Positions 15,415 to 24,288 are shown, numbered from the stretch's first letter. The stretch: 63,816 bases of DNA from Acidobacteriaceae bacterium (GCA_003156805.1 PMHV01000029.1:236-64051), one strand, 5' to 3'. Program-made: numbers and translations. Notes: generated by a model from the sequence alone, not told the origin.

Positions 15415-17154
15415 TCACACTTCGGCGAGTTCTTCTTCCAGCAACTGCTTGTTATACAGGTCGGTATAGTAGCCGTTCAAGGCGAGGAGTTCTTCATGCG
15501 TGCCCAACTCCACCACGCGTCCATCGTGCAGCACGGCAATGCGCTCGGCGTTGCGGACGGTTGAGACCCGGTGCGAAATGAAAATGGTGGTGCAGCCCCG
15601 CATCACGTCGCGCAGATGGTTGAGAATTTTATCTTCAGTTTGGGTGTCGACGCTGGAGAGCGCGTCGTCGAGAACCAGAATGCGCGGCTTGCGAATCAGC
15701 GCGCGGGCAATGGCGGCGCGCTGCTTCTGCCCGCCGGAAAGGGTGATGCCGCGCTCGCCCACCATGGTGTCGTAGCCCTCAGGAAAGCTTTCGATGTCGG
15801 CGGCAATGCTGGCCGCCTCGGCGGCGTCGTGAATCTGCTGGTCCGAGGCCGAGTCCACGCCCAGAGCGATATTCTCGCGGATGCGGTCGCTGAACAGGAA
15901 CGTTTCCTGGGGAACGAAGCCGATCTGCCTTCGCAAACTTGCAATCGAAAATTCGCGGATGGGCCGGCCGTCAATCAGCACCATCCCCGGCTCGGCGTCG
16001 TAGATGCGCGGAATCAAATTCACCAGCGTAGTTTTCCCCGAACCGGTCGGACCCACAATCGCCAGGCTGCTTCCCGCCGGAATACGCAGATTCAGGTCGT
16101 TGAGCACCGGTTTTCCGTCGTAACTGAAATCGAGCCCGCGGAATTCGATTTCGCCCAGGATGTTTTGCTCCCGCGCCTCCGGGCTGTCTTTGATTTCGGG
16201 CTGCTCCAGCAGAATTTCGTTAAGCCGCGCCAATGACGCTGTGCCGCGCTGGAAAATATTCACCACCCAGCCCAGCGCGATCACGGGGAAGGTGAGTTGC
16301 ATCATGTAGAGGTTGAATGCGGTGAAGCCGCCAATGTCAATGCGTCCCAGAAGCACTTCCCGCCCGCCGAGCCACAACACCAGCACCAGCGCGCAGCCCA
16401 GCATCAGTTCCAGCGTGGGCCACAGCATCCCCATGAGCCGCACCAACTTCAGGCTGCGAGCAATATATTCCTGGTTCGCGGTTTCAAAATTCCTGATTTC
16501 CGCCTCTTCCTGCACGTAAGCGCGGATGACCCGCGCTCCGGAAAAGTTCTCCTGCGCGCGCGCGGAAATATCGGAGAACATGGCCTGAATTCTTTCGAAG
16601 CGCTCGTGAATGCGCCGCCCGAACGATTGGATCACCACGCTCACCACCGGCAGCGGCAGAAACGCATAGAACGTCAACCGGGGGCTGATCGCCATCATGA
16701 ACGACAACGCCCCGGCGGTGAAAACCAGCGTGTTCGCCGAATACATGATGGCCGGCCCGAGCAACATCCGCACGGCATTCAGGTCGTTGGTGGCGCGGGC
16801 CATGATGTCGCCGGTCCTCATGCGCTGGTAGTAGGGATAGGGAAGCGTCTCCAGGTGCGCGAACAAATCGTTGCGCATGTCGAATTCGATGTCGCGCGAG
16901 ATGCCGATCACGATCCAGCGCGTCAGGAACAGGAAGATGCCGCGCACCGCGGCCACCATCAGCACCTGCAGGGCGAAAATCAATAACTTGTGGCGATTGA
17001 CGCCGGATTTCAGGCTCTCTGCCGCGTCGCCGATGACTTTGGGCAGAAGCACCCAGGCGCCATTGCTGAGCAAAACGCAGAACGTGCCCGCGACCAGTCC
17101 CCAGCGATAACGCTTGAAGTAAGGCAGCAGCGGGCGCAAGCTCTTGGGAATCAT
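15415..17154 (-). CDS. ABC exporter, fused permease and ATPase (MsbA-like)
   Basis: A homodimeric type IV exporter half-transporter of 579 residues. The N-terminal 310 residues carry six membrane helices (ABC_membrane). The C-terminal ATPase domain has Walker A GPTGSGKTT near residue 363, the Q-loop QIGFVPQETFLF, the signature LSGGQKQRAAIARAL, Walker B ILVLDDALSSVD and the H-loop FISHRVSTV. Relatives flip lipids, LPS precursors or drugs across the inner membrane; the substrate cannot be read. The ATG is the first codon after the non-coding region. Confidence 0.93.
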   Translation of the reverse strand: MIPKSLRPLLPYFKRYRWGLVAGTFCVLLSNGAWVLLPKVIGDAAESLKSGVNRHKLLIFALQVLMVAAVRGIFLFLTRWIVIGISRDIEFDMRNDLFAHLETLPYPYYQRMRTGDIMARATNDLNAVRMLLGPAIMYSANTLVFTAGALSFMMAISPRLTFYAFLPLPVVSVVIQSFGRRIHERFERIQAMFSDISARAQENFSGARVIRAYVQEEAEIRNFETANQEYIARSLKLVRLMGMLWPTLELMLGCALVLVLWLGGREVLLGRIDIGGFTAFNLYMMQLTFPVIALGWVVNIFQRGTASLARLNEILLEQPEIKDSPEAREQNILGEIEFRGLDFSYDGKPVLNDLNLRIPAGSSLAIVGPTGSGKTTLVNLIPRIYDAEPGMVLIDGRPIREFSIASLRRQIGFVPQETFLFSDRIRENIALGVDSASDQQIHDAAEAASIAADIESFPEGYDTMVGERGITLSGGQKQRAAIARALIRKPRILVLDDALSSVDTQTEDKILNHLRDVMRGCTTIFISHRVSTVRNAERIAVLHDGRVVELGTHEELLALNGYYTDLYNKQLLEEELAEV

Positions 17155-17357
17155 GCAGGTTGAGTAGATGAAATTTTAGCAGGCGTGGGTGCAAGGTTGC
17201 GCAGACTCGCCGGATGGTGTCTTAGATTCATCAACCACAGAGGACACAGGGGTTGGACGTTTTCTGGGTGTTGATGTTTTGCCGTTTCCGGCCTGCGAGC
17301 AAAATAAATTTTCGTTCTGCTCGGCCAGCGCGTGTGGGTTTACCAGGCTATCAACCG

Positions 17358-17471
17358 GTACCCCCACCCCCCACCCTATTAGAATCATCGAGTTAGGTGG
17401 GAAATTGAGCGCAAAATATAGTTTTCAAAGAACTTAGAGGCAAAATATTCCAAACAAAGGAGTTAGGGCCG
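17358..17471 (+). repeat. Dispersed repeat, copy 1 (C-rich block then TAGAATCATCGAGTTAG)
   Basis: The gene-free stretch between the ABC exporter and the next small gene holds this repeat. A run of C-rich sequence is followed by TAGAATCATCGAGTTAGGTG, then GCAAAATAT and CAAAGAACTTAG. Two successive GCAAAATAT units lie about 30 bp apart. A related copy lies on the other strand at 27085-27205. The remaining bases to 17777 hold a second repeat (17690-17750) and no gene I can support. Confidence 0.6.
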
Positions 17472-17689
17472 GCTCCTGGTCGGGATCGCCGTTGCTGCCG
17501 ACTCGGCTGTACTGCCTCTGCCTTGGCAATCATGGAGCAGAGTGGGAGTCGGGCGCAAGGTTGGATGTCACAGCGGGCTGTGGATTTCTTGCAGGCGACG
17601 CCGGCAAAATCTCCTGGTGTCGGCAGCATTGTTACCCAGCCTTCGAAAACCGCGAAGGCTGGGGCAGCCTCGCTTGGGTAGCGCACGGG

Positions 17690-17750
17690 TGGGGCAGCCT
17701 CGGGAGACGATGGGCCGACGCTATGTGCTTTATAAGAGCGAAGGGGCGCC
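17690..17750 (+). repeat. Dispersed repeat containing GTGCTTTATAAGAGCGAAGG, partial copy
   Basis: The block GGGTGGGGCAGCCTCGG, then CGATGGG, then CTATGTGCTTTATAAGAGCG matches the second half of the longer copy at 19585-19692 with few mismatches. It ends near the 3' end of the following minus-strand gene. Confidence 0.65.
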
Positions 17751-17777
17751 TCCGCTCTTATCGAGGGGCACCGGGCT

Positions 17778-18182
17778 CTATTTGTTCATAGCATCGTCAT
17801 CGGGGGGCGGATCTTGGGCTTGGTGGACATCGTAGTGCATCGAATCCCCAGGCCTTACTTCACAAACCTGCGCGCACCTAGCCACTGGGGTTGGCACATT
17901 CGCAATCCACACCCACCCGGTCGGAAGATAACGCTCCTCATTTTCTTTCTCGATCTCCTCGATCGGCGCGAACGATACCCGCATGCCCTTCTCTACTTGT
18001 ACGAATTTCTCCGAACTCGGCTGAAACCTGCCCGAAGTATCGTGCATGTGCGGCATAAACACGCCCAGGTTGTACACGGATAACTTGCGCATCATCTCTT
18101 GCACTTCGGGAAGCTGGATTGCTTCCTGGGCGGTCCTCAGCTCCTTCGGTAGGCTGGCTGCCTGTCTTTCGGTTATGGCCAT
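17778..18182 (-). CDS. Hypothetical protein, 134 residues
   Basis: I recognise no family. The protein is soluble and charged. The N-terminal part is helical (ITERQAASLPKELRTAQEAI). A central segment has MPHMHDTSGRF and FVQVEKGMRVSF, and the C-terminal half has TGWVWIANVPTPVARCAQVCEV. The tail is acidic (DPPPDDD). The start is at the ATG with AGGAGA 5 nt upstream. It is flanked by copies of a dispersed repeat. Confidence 0.6.
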   Translation of the reverse strand: MAITERQAASLPKELRTAQEAIQLPEVQEMMRKLSVYNLGVFMPHMHDTSGRFQPSSEKFVQVEKGMRVSFAPIEEIEKENEERYLPTGWVWIANVPTPVARCAQVCEVRPGDSMHYDVHQAQDPPPDDDAMNK

Positions 18183-18291
18183 ACAGTCTCCTGACTTTAT
18201 CGGTTTGGATTTCACTTTTTTCGCGGGCCCACTACAGTTCGCGAGCCTCCATTCGTGGGGAGGCTATTACTCGATTCGCTGGTTGTCAAGG

Positions 18292-18352
18292 GGGCTGGGC
18301 CACCGTTGTGCCGCCACGAATGAGAGACTGCCCCGTCGTGGTTTTCGACGGG
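18292..18352 (+). repeat. Dispersed repeat, copy with CGTCGTGGTTTTCGACGGG
   Basis: The stretch GGCTGGGC, then GTGCCGCCACGA, then CTGCCCC and CGTCGTGGTTTTCGACGGG matches the first half of the copy at 19585-19692. The CGTCG/CGACG core is itself a small hairpin. It lies between divergent genes. Confidence 0.65.
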
Positions 18353-18473
18353 TAGCCGCTTGTTTGTGTATCCACGCCGTCTGCGCGGCGACTCAAAAAT
18401 GAAATTCCGGTGAGTGGGCCGTACTTGCGGTATGATCCCGCGAATTGGCAATTGCGGTCCAGGGAGGCAGACG

Positions 18474-19496
18474 ATGGCTTGGACCTGGGTAAGGCGGCTG
18501 GCAAGGATTGGCGGCTATGGAATTCTTATTTTGTTGGTAGTCGCCGCCGTTGCCCTAACCTTCACCGTGGGCTGGCGGCCTGTGATCGGCGCAAAGAAAC
18601 GCCCGCTGACTTCGCGAAAATTTGAAGCTACGGCGGAGCGGATGCGCCGCGGAGCGTACCTGGCGCACGCTGTTATGCACTGCATGCCGTGCCACTCCAC
18701 TTACAACGAGAAGGCGGAGCCGCCGGTGCTGCTTTCTCGGGAAGGCGGGGGCAGAGTCCTGTACGAGGAAGGCGGTATTCGAATCGTTGGACCCAATATT
18801 ACCTCCGATCCGGAAACTGGCATTGGCAACTGGAGCGATGACGCCATCGCCCGCGCCATCCGCGAGGGGATTGCGGCTGACGGGAGTGTGCTGTTTCCTG
18901 TCATGCCCTACGAACACTTTCGCCATTTATCCGACGAGGACCTTGCTTCCCTAGTGGTCTTCATTCGTAGCCTGCCGGCGGTACACAGCGATCTGCCTGC
19001 GACGAAAGTTCCGTTTGTCATCAGCCGGCTCATCCAGTCGGTGCCACGACCGGTGACCGAACCCGTGCCGGAGCCAGACGTGTCCAGTCCCGTGAAGCAC
19101 GGAGCGTACCTGGCCGACATGGGGACGTGCAGTGACTGCCACACGCCGGTTAACGCTAAGTTTCAGCCTATACCAGGCATGGAGTTGGCTGGCGGGAGGG
19201 TAATGGTGAGTGCGCCGGGCGTGGCCGCCGCCAACATAACGCCCGATGCCTCGGGCATCGGCTACTACGACGAAGCGTTGTTCATCCGGGTCATACGCAC
19301 CGGTTCGGTTCGGGCGCGCAAGCTGAACTGGGTTATGCCATGGTGGCTCATGCGGGACATGACTGACGACGACTTGAAATCGCTATTCGCGTATCTGCGA
19401 ACCGTCAAGCCGTTGCACCACCTGGTGGACAATACCGAACCGCCCACGCAGTGCGAACTCTGCGGCCAGAAGCACGGATTAGGAAATCGTAATTAG
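18474..19496 (+). CDS. Membrane-anchored cytochrome c with two haem-binding domains
   Basis: The 340-residue protein has an N-terminal membrane anchor (about residues 14-34), which would leave the rest in the periplasm. Two class I cytochrome c domains follow, with haem motifs CMPCH at about residues 70-74 and CSDCH near 216. Both are followed by NIT-type segments (VGPNITSDPETGIGNW and AANITPDASGIGYY), as in alcohol-dehydrogenase-type cytochrome subunits. An extra CELC near the C-terminus lacks the haem His. It would carry electrons in a dehydrogenase or respiratory chain; no partner dehydrogenase is adjacent. The ATG follows AGGGAGG. Confidence 0.85.
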   Translation: MAWTWVRRLARIGGYGILILLVVAAVALTFTVGWRPVIGAKKRPLTSRKFEATAERMRRGAYLAHAVMHCMPCHSTYNEKAEPPVLLSREGGGRVLYEEGGIRIVGPNITSDPETGIGNWSDDAIARAIREGIAADGSVLFPVMPYEHFRHLSDEDLASLVVFIRSLPAVHSDLPATKVPFVISRLIQSVPRPVTEPVPEPDVSSPVKHGAYLADMGTCSDCHTPVNAKFQPIPGMELAGGRVMVSAPGVAAANITPDASGIGYYDEALFIRVIRTGSVRARKLNWVMPWWLMRDMTDDDLKSLFAYLRTVKPLHHLVDNTEPPTQCELCGQKHGLGNRN

Positions 19497-19584
19497 GAGT
19501 GGGGAGTGCGAGGGCCAGCTTCACTTTGGGCGTATGAACTTCCTTTGCGCACATGCGACTGTAAGTGACGTGTGAGTTCTTCGG

Positions 19585-19692
19585 CGGCTGGGCTGCCTTT
19601 GTGCCGCTACGACTGAAGCTGCCCCACCCGTCGTGGTTTTCGACGGGTGGGAGGCGATGGGGGCGACACTATATGCTTTATAAGAGCGAAGG
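19585..19692 (+). repeat. Dispersed repeat, longest copy in the window
   Basis: This copy joins both modules seen separately at 18292-18352 and 17690-17750. It runs from GGCTGGGCTGCC through CGTCGTGGTTTTCGACGGG to GGCGATGGGGGCGACAC and CTTTATAAGAGCGAAGG. It stops 5 bp before the stop codon of the next minus-strand gene. Confidence 0.7.
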
Positions 19693-19697
19693 CGTTG

Positions 19698-19832
19698 TTA
19701 GTGCCGCTTTTCGCCGGGGTTGCGTTTGGGCAGCGGGTTGAGGTCTCGGCCAAACGCGACTACGCTCATGGCTAGAAGAACCATGCCCCACGCGGCAAAA
19801 AAGGCCCATCCGACTTCGAAGATGTATGCCAT
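19698..19832 (-). CDS. Small single-helix membrane protein, 44 residues
   Basis: The frame runs from ATG through 44 codons to TAA. It encodes a short cytosolic start, a hydrophobic helix of about 20 residues (GWAFFAAWGMVLLAMSVVAF) and a basic tail RDLNPLPKRNPGEKRH. The helix-plus-basic-tail layout and a plausible AGGA about 8 nt upstream argue for a real gene. Function is unknown. It lies downstream of the Spy/CpxP-like gene on the same strand. Confidence 0.5.
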   Translation of the reverse strand: MAYIFEVGWAFFAAWGMVLLAMSVVAFGRDLNPLPKRNPGEKRH

Positions 19833-19943
19833 ACCCAAATCCTGGCCGCAACGACTGCGGAAAAAAGCGGCGCGAAGCCCAAGGAGAGAGAGTCCAAGAA
19901 TTCAAACTCCGCGCCGCTGTGAGAAAACTTGCCGGAGCCGCGC

Positions 19944-20447
19944 CTATTCTTCCGGAGGAGCCGACGCCTCATTCTGGCGCTGCTCCATGCGAGCTTCGCG
20001 CTTGGCCTCGAATTCTTTCAGCTTGGTCTGCTGATCGGCGGTGAGCACCTGAAACAGCTCGTTGTGAATGCGCGTTTGCTGCACCGTCAACTGAACCATG
20101 GTCTGAGTCTGTTGCGTGGCCAGCGCCGTCACCTTGGCTTCGTCGTATGCGCCTTCTTCGTATTGCTTCAATGCCTCACGCGTCTGGCGAAGCTGCGCCA
20201 TCAGCGGTTTCAGCGCCGGCCGCTCTTTTTGCAGGATGGCCTTCATCTGCGTCTGCTGGGCGTCGGTTAAGTTCAGATAGCCGGCCATCATCGGTCCGGC
20301 CAATCCGGGTCCGGCCAATCCGGGTCCCGCCAATCCGAACTCATGCCCGCGCATGGGCGGTCCCTCTGGTACTTGCGACTTAGCGACGGCACTGCCCAGC
20401 AAAACTGCCAGCGCCGCAACCATCAAGCGAAACCGGATTACCTTCAT
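19944..20447 (-). CDS. Spy/CpxP-like periplasmic protein (LTxxQ motifs)
   Basis: The 167-residue protein has a signal peptide (VAALAVLLGSAVAKSQ). The first LTxxQ-type motif LTDAQQ lies near residue 62 and the second LTADQQTKLKEFEAK near residue 138, the hallmark of the Spy/CpxP family of helical periplasmic chaperones. Between signal and motif is a short tandem repeat GLAGPGLAGPGLAGP. The C-terminus is charged and helical. The start ATG has GGGGAG upstream and was preferred over longer frames. It is divergent from a CpxR/CpxA-type pair, matching the E. coli cpxP-cpxRA arrangement. Confidence 0.82.
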   Translation of the reverse strand: MKVIRFRLMVAALAVLLGSAVAKSQVPEGPPMRGHEFGLAGPGLAGPGLAGPMMAGYLNLTDAQQTQMKAILQKERPALKPLMAQLRQTREALKQYEEGAYDEAKVTALATQQTQTMVQLTVQQTRIHNELFQVLTADQQTKLKEFEAKREARMEQRQNEASAPPEE

Positions 20448-20503
20448 TGATCCACTCCCCGTCTGGTCCCTGTCTCGGAACCAACGACTTTGCGTACACT
20501 GAT

Positions 20504-20565
20504 GTAAACACGGCGGCGCCACTGCCGGAGTAAAAAGTCGGTCAACCGGAGTAAAGTTTTGTAAC
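20504..20565 (+). promoter_or_regulatory. Candidate CpxR-like operator repeats
   Basis: The divergent region contains GTAAA at 20504, 20530 and 20551 and GTAAC at 20561. The last two form GTAAA-N5-GTAAC, one base away from the E. coli CpxR box GTAAA-N5-GTAAA. The block GGAGTAAA occurs twice, 21 bp apart (20528 and 20549), two helical turns. It lies between the Spy-like gene and the response-regulator gene, where an autoregulator would bind. Inference only. Confidence 0.5.
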
Positions 20566-20638
20566 CGGCACAAGTGCCGATTTGACAATTCTTTACAGGT
20601 TTGCAGAGGCGCTCTGATGCACAATGAAGACGAGGAAA

Positions 20639-21355
20639 ATGGAACGCATTCTGATCATCGACGATGACGTGGAACTCTGCACCCTGGTGGGCGAGTACCT
20701 GGCAGCAGAGGGCTTCGTGGTCGAAGCTGTGCACGACGGGGAAGCGGGTTTGCAGCGCGCCACCGCGGGCGGGTATCTGCTGGTGGTGCTCGACGTGATG
20801 CTGCCCGGCATCAACGGTTTCGAGGTGCTGCGCAGAATTCGCGCCTCTTCGCGGCTGCCGGTTTTGCTGCTGACGGCGCGCGGCGAAGATGTGGACCGCA
20901 TCGTGGGCCTGGAAATCGGCGCCGACGATTATCTGCCCAAGCCGTTCAATCCTCGCGAGTTGGTGGCGCGCATTCGCGCCGTGCTGCGCCGCACCCGCGG
21001 AGACAAAGGTGCCGCCTCGGTTCCGGAAACGCTGCGCGTGGGCGAGATTGAACTGGACCCCGCCAGCCGGACCGTCCGGCGCGACGGGCAGCCGGTGGAT
21101 CTGACTTCGGTGGAGTTTAGTCTGCTCGAGGTTCTGTTGCGCGAGGCGGGCCGCGTGGTTCCGCGCGAGCGGCTGGTGAATGCCGTGCTCAGCCGCAAGT
21201 TCTCGCCGTTTGACCGCAGCATCGATATGCACGTGAGTAAGGTGCGCAAGAAACTGGGCGACACCGAAGACGACACCGACGAATACATTAAAACCGTTCG
21301 TGGCGTCGGCTACATTTTCGCCCGTCCGCGAGAGAAGTCGAAGGCTACGTCATGA
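20639..21355 (+). CDS. OmpR/PhoB-family response regulator (CpxR-like)
   Basis: The 238-residue protein has an N-terminal receiver domain: acidic pocket IDDD, phospho-acceptor Asp52 in VLDVMLPG, and KP in YLPKPFNP. It also has a C-terminal winged-helix DNA-binding domain (SVEFSLLEVLLREAGRVV, SIDMHVSKVRKKLGD, VRGVGYIF). The start was placed at the ATG with GAGGAAA just upstream; an in-frame ATG five codons earlier is weaker. Its stop overlaps the kinase ATG (ATGA). It likely controls its own operon and the divergent Spy-like gene. Confidence 0.92.
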   Translation: MERILIIDDDVELCTLVGEYLAAEGFVVEAVHDGEAGLQRATAGGYLLVVLDVMLPGINGFEVLRRIRASSRLPVLLLTARGEDVDRIVGLEIGADDYLPKPFNPRELVARIRAVLRRTRGDKGAASVPETLRVGEIELDPASRTVRRDGQPVDLTSVEFSLLEVLLREAGRVVPRERLVNAVLSRKFSPFDRSIDMHVSKVRKKLGDTEDDTDEYIKTVRGVGYIFARPREKSKATS

Positions 21356-22773
21356 AGAGCCTGTTCGTGAAGATTTTCCTTTCTTTTTGGCTGGCTCAGG
21401 CGTTGTTTCTGGTGCTGGCGATTCTAGTGATGCTCGCGTTCCGGCCGCAACGTAATTCGACCTGGGAAGCGCTTCGCTCCACCGCGCTCGCCGAAGCCGT
21501 TAACGAGTACGAGCAGGGCGGAACGGCCCGAGTCCGAGACTACCTCGACAATCTGCAGGCTACGCAGCACGTGCGGGCCTACCTTTTCGATGAGCAGGGA
21601 AATGAGATTTCGCAGCGTTCGCTTCCGAGTTGGCTCGAGCACATTGCCACCGGTAAACCGGGCCCGCTGCACCCCGGAATGCTCTTTCCCCGGCCGCAAG
21701 TGCTGCGTGAATCGAAGGCTTCGAGCGATGGCCGCCATGTTTACACGATCGTCATGGAGCTGCCACCCGGGCCGCGCGTCTTCTTCGGACCCTGGGGAAT
21801 CCCGGTGCCCGGATTGATCATCGCCGTCATTTCTTCCGGGCTGGTTTGCTATCTGCTGTCGTGGTACCTGACCAAGCCGGTGGTGCGGCTGCGCGCGGCC
21901 ACGCGGCAGCTCGCTGCCGGCGATCTGACAGCGCGGGCCGAAGCCCCGAGCCTCAGACGGCGGGATGAAATTGCCGGACTCATTCGCGACTTCAACACCA
22001 TGGCCGAGCGATTGGAGACGCTGGTGAAGGCGCAGTCCCGCCTGCTCAACGATATTTCTCATGAATTGCGTTCTCCGCTGGCGCGGCTGAGCGTGGCGCT
22101 GGGCCTGGCGCGGCAGCGCTCGGGGCCGGAAAGCGCCTCCATGCTCGAGCGTATCGAGCTGGAGGCCAGCCGCCTCAACGAGCTCATCGGACGCCTGCTT
22201 ACGCTAGCGCGCCTGGAAGACGGCGAACAGGGCGTTTCGCGTCTGCCCGTTCCGCTGGACCAACTGGTGCTGAATGTGAGCGAAGACGCGGAGTTCGAGG
22301 CCCAGGCGCGTCATTGCCACGTGCGCAGCGAAATTCCGGCAGGGAAAGAGAACTGGGATGTGCATGGAGAAGCTTCGTTGTTGCACAGCGCCGTCGAAAA
22401 CGTAGTGCGCAATGCCATCCGTTACACGCACGAAGGCACGACCGTTGAAATTTACCTGGAGCGGGCCGAAACCCCGGACGGGCCTGAGGCGATTGTGACA
22501 GTTGCGGATGGCGGTCCCGGCGTTCCCCCGGACGCGCTGAAGAGAATCTTCCTGCCTTTTTACCGGCTCGACGATGCCCGCGGCCGCATGACCGGGGGTG
22601 TGGGTCTGGGCCTGGCCATCACCGAACGCACGGTGCGTTTCCACGGAGGTTGGGTCGGCGCTTCCAACCGGACAGAAGGCGGGCTTGAGGTGGAGATTCA
22701 TCTGCCGCTGATTCCCGGTGCCGCGGTTGCCGAGGACTCTCTGGAAAGCGTGCCTGCGGAATCTAAAGCTTGA
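21352..22773 (+). CDS. Sensor histidine kinase (CpxA-like)
   Basis: The 473-residue inner-membrane kinase has helix 1 at about residues 8-29, a periplasmic domain to about 150, helix 2 at 153-172, then HAMP (KPVVRLRAATRQLAAGDLTAR), HisKA with His237 in DISHELRSP and a HATPase_c domain (N box NAIRY, G1 DGGPGVPPD, GGVGLGLAI). It phosphorylates the regulator encoded just upstream, whose stop its ATG overlaps. The layout of domains and the neighbouring Spy/CpxP-like gene suggest envelope-stress sensing. Confidence 0.92.
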   Translation: MKSLFVKIFLSFWLAQALFLVLAILVMLAFRPQRNSTWEALRSTALAEAVNEYEQGGTARVRDYLDNLQATQHVRAYLFDEQGNEISQRSLPSWLEHIATGKPGPLHPGMLFPRPQVLRESKASSDGRHVYTIVMELPPGPRVFFGPWGIPVPGLIIAVISSGLVCYLLSWYLTKPVVRLRAATRQLAAGDLTARAEAPSLRRRDEIAGLIRDFNTMAERLETLVKAQSRLLNDISHELRSPLARLSVALGLARQRSGPESASMLERIELEASRLNELIGRLLTLARLEDGEQGVSRLPVPLDQLVLNVSEDAEFEAQARHCHVRSEIPAGKENWDVHGEASLLHSAVENVVRNAIRYTHEGTTVEIYLERAETPDGPEAIVTVADGGPGVPPDALKRIFLPFYRLDDARGRMTGGVGLGLAITERTVRFHGGWVGASNRTEGGLEVEIHLPLIPGAAVAEDSLESVPAESKA

Positions 22774-23017
22774 GACTCTAGAACTTGAGAATCTAGGACC
22801 TAAAAAGAGCTGGGCAGGACGTTGCTGACAGGCTGACCTTAGACCGCCTCAGGCAACCTTGGGCTGGGCTTCGGGTTCCAATCATGCTTGACGGGTTTGC
22901 TCTTCCCGCGCTTTCCTGATAAACCAATGTGTGGCTATCCTCGCCTTCTATAAAGGGTTAAGCCCCGTTTCCATTCGGGGAACGCGTAAGTACGCTCACA
23001 GGGAGACAAAGCGAAGA

Positions 23018-24286
23018 ATGCGGAAAAGACTCACCTGGCTGGTGGGAATTGCGGTGTTGGTTTCCATTGGCCTGCTCATGGCCTGCAGCAGCAAATACTC
23101 GTCTTCCAACAACGGCTTGGTAATCGTCCCCAGCCAGGGTTTCGACCTCATGCAGACGTTCAGCCTCGATCCCACCAACGGGCAGATCGAGACGATAAGC
23201 AATACGAACGGCCCGACCACGCCGGGCCTGCCCTCGGAAGTTGTGATCGACCCCAACGGAGCCTATGTTTTTGTTCTCACCAGCGCTGTTCCGGGCGTCA
23301 TGGGCACCGCCAACGCGATCGCCGTGTACAGCGTCAATTCGGACGGAACTTTAGCCGGCCCCACCAACTACGGCGCCTGCGCGACTCCTACCACGACGGC
23401 ACCCATCTGCCCCAACCCGCCGGCGGCTCTGGCGATTGATTCCGCAGGGAAGTTTCTCTTCGTGACTGATGGAATCGGCGGAGATATTTGGGTATTTTCG
23501 ATTGGAAGCAGCGGCAGTCTGGCGTTGGTCGGCGGGTCGCCGTTCTCGGTGCCGGGGTCGCTGGCGGCAAACACGCCGAACCTGGTCGCACTGGCGGTGA
23601 GCCCAACGACTTTCCCCACCCAGTTTGCGGTCTGTTCCAATCAGACGCCGCCTACGAATGAAAATCTCTACGTTGTGGATTCTCTGAACAATCAAGTGTG
23701 GGAGTTTGGCGTGGATAGTTCAACGGGAGCGCTGGGCAATCCCACGGGAGACGGATCGGTGCTGGGTTTTGCCACCGGCGATGTTCCGTATGGCGTCGCG
23801 GTCGACCCCTGCAACCGGTTTCTCTATGTGGCCAACCAGAGGTCGAACAACGTCAGCGCCTACACGATGTGCACTCCGCAAAGCATTGTCACTTGCGCGG
23901 CGCAAGACGGAACCTCGCAGGATGGCAGTCTTATCCAGGTGACCGGTTCGCCCTATGCGGCAGCCCTTGGCCCCGGCCCACTCACCGTGGATCCGTTGGG
24001 CAGTTTTCTGTACGTAGTGGATACCCAGGCGAACGTACTCTCGGCCTATAAAATAGGCGCAGCGAACGGCAGTTTGAGTCCGCTGACGCCCGCGACGATT
24101 GCGACCGGATCAAACCCCGTGGGGATTGCCATTCGCGGCGACGATACCTGGGTTTTCGTGACCAATAACGGTTCCACTTCGTCCGGGTCGGTCTCGCAAT
24201 ATTCCCTTACCCCGGCTACGGGAACCTTGACCCCTCTTACACCGATTACGACCTACAACTATCCGTCGGGGGTTGTAGTGAAGTAG
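23018..24286 (+). CDS. Lipoprotein with seven-bladed beta-propeller (lactonase/YncE-like)
   Basis: The 422-residue protein begins with a lipoprotein signal ending in the lipobox LLMAC. Repeated blades follow: PNGAYVFVLTS, SAGKFLFVTDGIGGDIWVFSI, PCNRFLYVANQRSNNVSAYTM and PLGSFLYVVDTQANVLSAYKI. They are spaced like lactonase/6-phosphogluconolactonase-type (Pgl) propellers. No enzyme activity can be deduced; many such proteins are cell-surface binding proteins. The ATG of MRKRLTW has GGGAGA upstream. The gene is monocistronic and ends at a dense repeat region. Confidence 0.82.
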   Translation: MRKRLTWLVGIAVLVSIGLLMACSSKYSSSNNGLVIVPSQGFDLMQTFSLDPTNGQIETISNTNGPTTPGLPSEVVIDPNGAYVFVLTSAVPGVMGTANAIAVYSVNSDGTLAGPTNYGACATPTTTAPICPNPPAALAIDSAGKFLFVTDGIGGDIWVFSIGSSGSLALVGGSPFSVPGSLAANTPNLVALAVSPTTFPTQFAVCSNQTPPTNENLYVVDSLNNQVWEFGVDSSTGALGNPTGDGSVLGFATGDVPYGVAVDPCNRFLYVANQRSNNVSAYTMCTPQSIVTCAAQDGTSQDGSLIQVTGSPYAAALGPGPLTVDPLGSFLYVVDTQANVLSAYKIGAANGSLSPLTPATIATGSNPVGIAIRGDDTWVFVTNNGSTSSGSVSQYSLTPATGTLTPLTPITTYNYPSGVVVK

Positions 24287-24288
24287 CT

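Noticed and set aside
22931-23017. Possible riboswitch or leader before the beta-propeller lipoprotein
   Set aside because: A small GGGG/CCCC hairpin is present, but I could not match any known riboswitch core.
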